A stretch of DNA of 62,000 nt, taken from NCBI GenBank assembly GCA_037447655.1, contig JBBHKE010002781.1, positions 1 through 62,000 of the forward strand, read 5' to 3'. Position 1 is the stretch's first letter, and the number at the start of each line of letters is the position of its first letter. A program made the position numbers and the translations under genes. Origin of the DNA: Zygnema cylindricum (lineage: Eukaryota > Streptophyta > Zygnematophyceae > Zygnematales > Zygnemataceae). Under the pieces are notes generated by a model. That model worked only from the letters and a program-made list of their open reading frames with translations. It was not told the origin of the DNA and ran no database searches. Positions 57,352 through 62,000 of the stretch are shown here, piece by piece.

Positions 57352-58080
57352 CTAATTTTTATTAAGCATCCCACTTTTCATAAATCTGACCAAAGATTTT
57401 ATCCACCTCATCCCTTTTCCATCCACACAAAATCCGATTTCCCTCTTGTAGTTCAAACAGCCAGCCCCATCTACAATTTGCAACACACACCCAGATGTTA
57501 ACCCTTTTACAGGCACACCTTTATAGATGGCATCACTCCCATTAGTGATGTCAAAACCATTAACCCCCAAATTTATCCTTAAATCAAGAGTCCTCACTAA
57601 GTTCCTCATAAAATCTACATCTTCCGAACTCATATTTTTATCCATGATAATTACCCCATTTTTTGAATTTTCCTCACTCTCTCCTATGGAATTCTTTCCA
57701 CTATCACTTACTATTTTTATTCCCAAAGAATATTTCTCCTTCCCTAAAACTTTAATCAAATATTCCTCTCCTCCCCTTTCCTTTAAAACCCCCTCTAGAT
57801 TTACTTCTCCCCTTTCCTCAGAATCTGTTGAAGTCTTCCTTTAAGACCAGTTTTTTTGTTTCCAAAATATCTATAAAATTATCCTCATTATTTTTATTTT
57901 TCCCTTATTCAATTGAGGTTCTTAGATCTGGCTTTTTCATTTCTAAGTTATACTTTCTACACCCCTTGACATCCTCATCATGTTTAACTCTCTTAAGTAC
58001 CTCCCTTCCCTTTACTTCCCTTATACCTCCAAAAGCACACTGTTGCTTTCGTGGAATTTCTCTGTTTTTTTCTCTCTTCT
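57352..58080 (-). pseudogene. Fused remnants of gag tail, integrase tail and RNase H in element F
   Basis: EIPRKQQCAFGGI (gag end, as in E) is followed within ~30 codons by EDVKGCRKYNLEMKK (homologous to the integrase C-terminus EDVKGYKVYDLKK), placing a large deletion between. After a stop, 57352-57759 holds TLDLRINLGVNGFDITNGSD and SGCVLQIVDGAGCLNYKREI, degraded RNase H motifs. Confidence 0.75.
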
Positions 58081-58082
58081 CC

Positions 58083-58209
58083 AGTGACTACAACAAGTAT
58101 GGGGGCTAGAGAGCGGAGGTGGAGGCAGGCTGTCCGTCCTTTTTCTTTTTCCTTTTATAAAACCATATTTAAACCTAGAAAATACTCTAGAAATCTATAA
58201 ATTTCAACA
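58083..58209 (-). repeat. Family-D LTR 5' end inserted in the element F zinc knuckle
   Basis: 127 bp nearly identical to 15305-15435, starting (minus) TGTTGAAATTTATAG at 58209. It replaces the end of the zinc knuckle: the frame reads CFFYRKPGHYMEDV and then runs into LTR sequence. Confidence 0.88.
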
Positions 58210-59188
58210 TCCTCCATATAGTGACCCGGTTTCCTATAAAAGAAGCAAACCCCTCTTTTCGAAGCTCCCTCTTCTTTTCTTCTCCCTCTCTTTCCTCTAA
58301 AGTTACGATAGAGTTTATCTTCGTTTTTATTCATCTCATCACGCTTACGCCCGTCACCACCATTCCTAATATCACGCTTCCGCCAGTCACCACTTGCTAT
58401 CAATGCATTCACCATGTCACTTCCCCCATGAAGCTCCAAAGTGCTTTTCCTCACAAGAATCATCCCCATGGTAATGCTCCAAGTATATGAAGAGCCATTT
58501 ATGTCCTACATACGGTTAATTATATTTTCGTACTCATCTAGGAGTTTCATGATTAGTGTGTTAATCTTTCTCTCCTCTGGTTCTACATACCCTACATTAG
58601 CAAGCTCAACATATAACGTAGCAATATCATTGCAAAACTCTATCATGCTACCGCCTTTATGAACATAGGCCTCTATTTCCTTTTTTACCAACTGCTGCCT
58701 CTGTATAGTTTCACTCTTATAAATCTGAATGAATGTTTCCCTGATTTTGAAGACTTGGTTAGGTTTAAAAGAGTGTTAGCTATGGACTTAGACACGTATC
58801 TAAGTATGAGATGTTTTGCTATAGTGTTTTTGTACTCCCAAATTTTACTGTGATTTCCTTTAGTTTTAGTTATAACCCCTACAAGTGAAACCGTAGCTGA
58901 GAGCATAGCTCCCCTCACCATAGGTGTTCTTTTTCCCTTCTCCCCTTTTCCCTCTTCCCTGGAAATGATTTTCCCTTCACCTTCCGTTTTATCTGAATTC
59001 CGGTTAGTTTTCTGGGAAGCCCCAGGTGAATCTCCGTAATGAGTTCCACCTAAGCCTGGTGGCGGACACCTCACTTATCTCGAAACAATTCCCCATAAGT
59101 ACTTTTCGAAAAACAATCCCTCGATTGTTAATTCCTAATAAGTGAAGTCTGTTCCATTAAACATAGGCACCCTTTATGGTGGGCCCAT
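58210..59188 (-). pseudogene. gag: gag of element F, broken
   Basis: The frame from ATG 59188 in the primer-binding site begins MGPP, then a TAA, then RVPMFNGTDFTY and another stop. Capsid remnants follow at 58685-59074 (NTIAKHLILRYVSKSIANTL) and 58506-58691 (IEAYVHKGGSMIEFCNDIAT). The zinc knuckle has lost its second Cys (CFFY). Confidence 0.88.
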
Positions 59189-59192
59189 AACC
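59178..59192 (-). other. Primer-binding site of element F (perfect half-tRNA-iMet match)
   Basis: GGTTATGGGCCCACC follows the LTR end TTTCA on the minus strand and is a perfect 15-base complement of the initiator tRNA-Met anticodon arm as I recall its plant sequence. The upstream LTR frame (MEPIEFQV) leads into the PBS ATG. Confidence 0.88.
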
Positions 59193-60478
59193 TGAAATTC
59201 TATGGGTTCCATTCCCCCACAGAATTCGCAGATTCAAAGAAGCTTATCTAGATAGTGTTGGCTCCAAGTTGATATAAACCCAAATGACTAACACCTTGAC
59301 AGTCAAATTACAAATACAGCGTCACTCGACGTGAAATAAGACTTTTTGTGTGCTGAGTTCCCCCACAGATTGCAAAGTTACAATATGAGTATTTAGACAC
59401 ATTCCCCCACTTTGACTTTCCCTTAGAAATGCAGCTACCCTGGCAGGCAAAAAATCTAACGGACAACACTTTTGTGTAGCGTGGACTCCCTTAAGTCAGC
59501 AGCAAAAAAAATCTGTGAATTTTCTCCCCTGAGCATTAAGTTATGGTTGTTCAAAGTTAGCAAATTTATACATAATGCCTTTGGGAGAGAGGGCTTCCAA
59601 AAAATGACAAAATACTAAGAACCTACTCAAATTATCATACACTATATAATACACATAAAAAACACGATAGCCGCCGTGCTTTATGTAAGGAATTATGCGT
59701 CACCACTCTCACTCAGCCACGTGGCAAATAAGTCGTCGCCATTCTTTCCCTTTCTTCTCCGACATCCTATGCGATGGTGCCATGTGTCATGTTCCTCCAT
59801 TTTCGCGAAGCGTCGCCAAAATAGCCATTCGGGCAGGCTTGCACCCACGCGTGCCTTCTGTTTGAAATACGACGAGCAACAACAACTGTTCAATCTTGAC
59901 GACGCGCCAATTTGTTTTTCGGCTGTTGAATTTCTAAGGCCGTCGCCTTTTTCACGTTCGTTGAAATTATACCGACGTCAATTCAGTCCATTAAATGAAA
60001 GCATCATCATCAACGTTCTTTTATGAAGTCGAACCACAAATGTCGTTCTATTGTCCTCGCTTTAGCGGATAAGGAGAACGACTACTAATGGTTTGCAGAC
60101 CCAAGTTCAAATCTGGGTAAAGTCAACATAATGGTCATCTTTTTGATAGTATTCTCTACGTATTAATCTTATATGTCTATTGTACACTATATATCTCAAC
60201 ATTAGTCCTAGAATATTGGATAAAGCTACCGGCTGTAAGTGATTTGACAGATGGTAGGTACTTAGATCATATTCGAGGTTTGTCAAATATCTTTTAGGGT
60301 AAATCTACCAAACCTCCTCGATGTCTCTCTAGAGAGCATTGGCAACCATGACTCTAGCTCCCTCTTTAGTGTTCAGTGACTGCAAAAAGTGTGGGGGCTT
60401 GGAGAAGGGAGTTAAAGATAGACTGCTTTTGCCTTTTTCTATCCCAATATAGACTTAGAAAATACACAAATATCAACA
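59193..60478 (-). repeat. 5' LTR of element F
   Basis: 1286 bp, TGTTGATATTTGTG (60478) to GAATTTCA (59193). Includes the conserved ATGGTT/ATGGCT-like core near 60345 and two tRNA-like segments (60063-60114, 60242-60288). At 60479 it is followed by a polypurine tract, i.e. a second F 3' region. Confidence 0.82.
60063..60114 (+). other. tRNA-like segment with A and B boxes, antisense in LTR F
   Basis: A-box-like TAGCGGATAAGG (60063-60074) and B-box-like AGTTCAAATCT (60104-60114), ~30 bp apart. The middle, AAGGAGAACGACTACTAAT, resembles plant tRNA-Ser D/anticodon-arm sequence, and CCAAG-TTCAAAT-CTGGG forms a T arm with one mismatch. No acceptor stem or variable arm, so a tRNA-derived relic. Confidence 0.45.
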
Positions 60479-60889
60479 CTCCCGTTATTTTTCTAATCCT
60501 TTTTCCTTTCAAATCCAAAAAAAAACAAACATCCCCTCCCATATTTCCTTTTTCCTTTTCCTTTTCCTTTCATAAAGCTTAAACAAAATACCCTCATATT
60601 TTAAAAGGTCAATTAGATAAGCTGAAATAAAAATTCCATCTTGCTAATTTTTATTAAGCATCCCACTTTTCATAAATCTGACCAAAGATTTTATCCACCT
60701 CATCCCTTTTCCATCTACACAAAATCCGATTTCCCTCTTGTAGTTCAAACAGCCAGCCCCATCTACAATCTGCAACACACACCCAGATGTTAACCCTTTT
60801 AGAGGCACACCTTTATAGATGGCATCACTCCCATTAGTGATGTCAAAACCATTAACCCCCGAATTTATCCTTAAATTAAGAGTCCTTAC
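60479..60889 (-). repeat. Duplicate of element F 3' interior
   Basis: Matches 57187-57597 (polypurine tract and degenerate RNase H), truncated where another LTR F fragment begins. With the adjoining LTR the duplicated unit is about 820 bp (56780-57597 and 60072-60889). Confidence 0.9.
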
Positions 60890-61072
60890 GTGGTAAATTT
60901 ACGAAACCTACTCTATGTCTCTCTAGAGAGCTTTGGCAACCATGACTCTAGCACCCTCTCTAGCCTTCAATGACTACGAGAAGTGTGGGGACTTGGAGAA
61001 GGGAGTTAGAGACAAACTGCCTCTGCCTTTTTTTATCCAAATATAGACCTAAAAAATACACAAATATCAACA
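60890..61072 (-). repeat. LTR F 5' fragment
   Basis: 183 bp starting (minus) TGTTGATATTTGTG at 61072, a third copy of the LTR F start. Confidence 0.8.
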
Positions 61073-61605
61073 ATCTGACTCCACCTCTTTCCTCTATCCC
61101 TATACTTGTTGTAGTCAGTGAAGGAGAGAGCGAGAGAGTAGTGTAGCCATGGCTGCCTCAGCTCCACAGGTAAGACTAAACAGTGACATAAGTCACTCTC
61201 GACAAAAGGTTGAGTCCGGCAAGACACGGACCTCCAACTAGAAGAGCAAGGAGTAGCCGTCATCTCTAACTGGTCTGTCGTAGAAGTTCGTTATATTACA
61301 TAGGGTTTAATAAATACTTCAACTTTGTTACGATCTTCAAACCGATTAACTGAATTATAAATAACGGAACATAGAATAAGTTAATGTAAAGTACGAAGGT
61401 GATCTCGCACAAAATGAATCGGACATTTGTTTCGACGATTAACATTAAATGTCGGATTTGATCCAACAACTCATATCGCCGCCTCGATCCCGCAATGGTC
61501 ACTTTGGCGTTTTTGGACGTGGCATGACCTAGCGCCACGTGGAGGGATAACATTTGGTCGCTAAAATTCCAGGGAATATAAAGACGAGTGGAAAGTTGAC
61601 ACAAG
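61073..61605 (+). repeat. Family-D-like LTR fragment, plus strand
   Basis: Carries the core CTTGTTGTAGTCAGTGAAGG ... AGCCATGGCTGCC and the GTCACTTTGGCGTTT ... GACCTAGCGCCACGTGGAG region shared with 285-345. Confidence 0.65.
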
Positions 61606-61627
61606 CCCACTTGGTGGCCTTGTCGTA

Positions 61628-62000
61628 TGCAATACTGTTTCCTCTATTGGACCACAGAATACAGAAAGCCTCTAGATAGTATTTAACTAACCCACTTTAA
61701 GCCACAACCACTGCTGCCCAAGAATGCAAACTGACAATTTGACTGCACCCCTGTGTAGCCTTGACTCCCCTGAGCTGGTAGCAAAAAGAATCACTGAAAA
61801 CGGCCAACCAACCGATAAGTTATGAGTCGGCAAAGATGCCAAGTTTATACAAACTCTCAAAGATAGAGAGGTCCTATCTACCAAAATTCTCTAAGTCCTA
61901 AATCCCTCTCACAAACTTTATCTATTGAAGTATGAACCAATCAGATCACTTTAGAGTACAGAATAGTACTATGGCCGATGTACTTTATGTACGGCCCATG
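61628..62000 (-). repeat. Family-D LTR, minus strand, running off the window
   Basis: Reverse-complement homologue of about 420-789, with its CA end at 61628-61629. It continues beyond 62000. Confidence 0.7.

Larger units (their letters stand above)
57187..59192 (-). mobile_element. Interior of copia element F, large internal deletion
   Basis: Only ~2.0 kb against 4.3-4.6 kb in A, B and E. It keeps the primer-binding site and much of gag, then jumps to the integrase tail and a degenerate RNase H. A family-D LTR fragment interrupts gag. LTRs, primer site and polypurine tract are retained, so it resembles a non-autonomous deletion derivative. Confidence 0.85.

Noticed and set aside
60063-60114. 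Functional tRNA-Ser gene
   Set aside because: A and B boxes are present but there is no acceptor stem, variable arm or pol III T-run in the expected place.

Overview
The window looks like intergenic and genic DNA of a land plant, species not identifiable by eye. The evidence is low GC, many nested Ty1/copia LTR elements whose proteins have plant-type sequence, several MITE families, and one plant-type Ser/Thr kinase gene with a TATA box and a GA-rich leader. There are no operons, ribosome-binding sites, rRNA genes, intact tRNA genes or CRISPR arrays. A run of 10 N at 14565-14574 marks a scaffold join.

Layout. Positions 1-2470: LTR fragments and a minus-strand RNase H remnant. 2471-5026: a block repeated at 16767-19332. 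4473-11115: full-length decayed copia element A with 5-bp target duplications. 11116-14564: MITE-rich DNA, of which 12458-14564 recurs at 19576-21685. 14817-16766: LTR fragments. 19334-25880: DNA-transposon derivatives plus a GTAC-rich array. 26126-29090: the only convincing host gene, a PEPKR2/CDPK-type kinase, with two reading-frame breaks in low-complexity DNA. 29858-30330: a 12-bp satellite. 31314-41732: more MITEs, including nested ones. 41849-50211: a PIF/Harbinger-like element split by copia element B, which is itself split by a solo LTR. 50212-62000: copia element E, the internally deleted element F, and LTR fragments, mostly minus strand.

Four DNA-transposon families can be defined from termini and target duplications. 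(1) A PIF/Harbinger-like family of about 0.94 kb starts with GGG, has TWA duplications, and is present in six copies. (2) A hAT-like family starts TAGTGTTRGG and has perfect 8-bp duplications. (3) A roughly 200-bp TA-target family (M1) and a related M2 family start with CACCGYG. (4) A foldback-like family (R1) has a central hairpin.

The most interesting system is in the copia elements. All four readable elements (A, B, E, F) have a primer-binding site complementary to the anticodon arm of initiator tRNA-Met, a half-tRNA primer as in Drosophila copia, instead of the usual plant 3'-end site. In all four, the ATG that pairs with the tRNA's own CAU anticodon lies in the gag reading frame at the conserved MG(P/H)..R.P.FN start. 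In A, B and F the frame continues upstream into the LTR. Primer annealing and gag translation would therefore compete for the same bases. In addition, LTRs of otherwise different families carry, on the antisense strand, a tRNA T-arm-like hairpin with a pol III B-box match inside a 7-8 bp stem that is conserved as structure more than as sequence.
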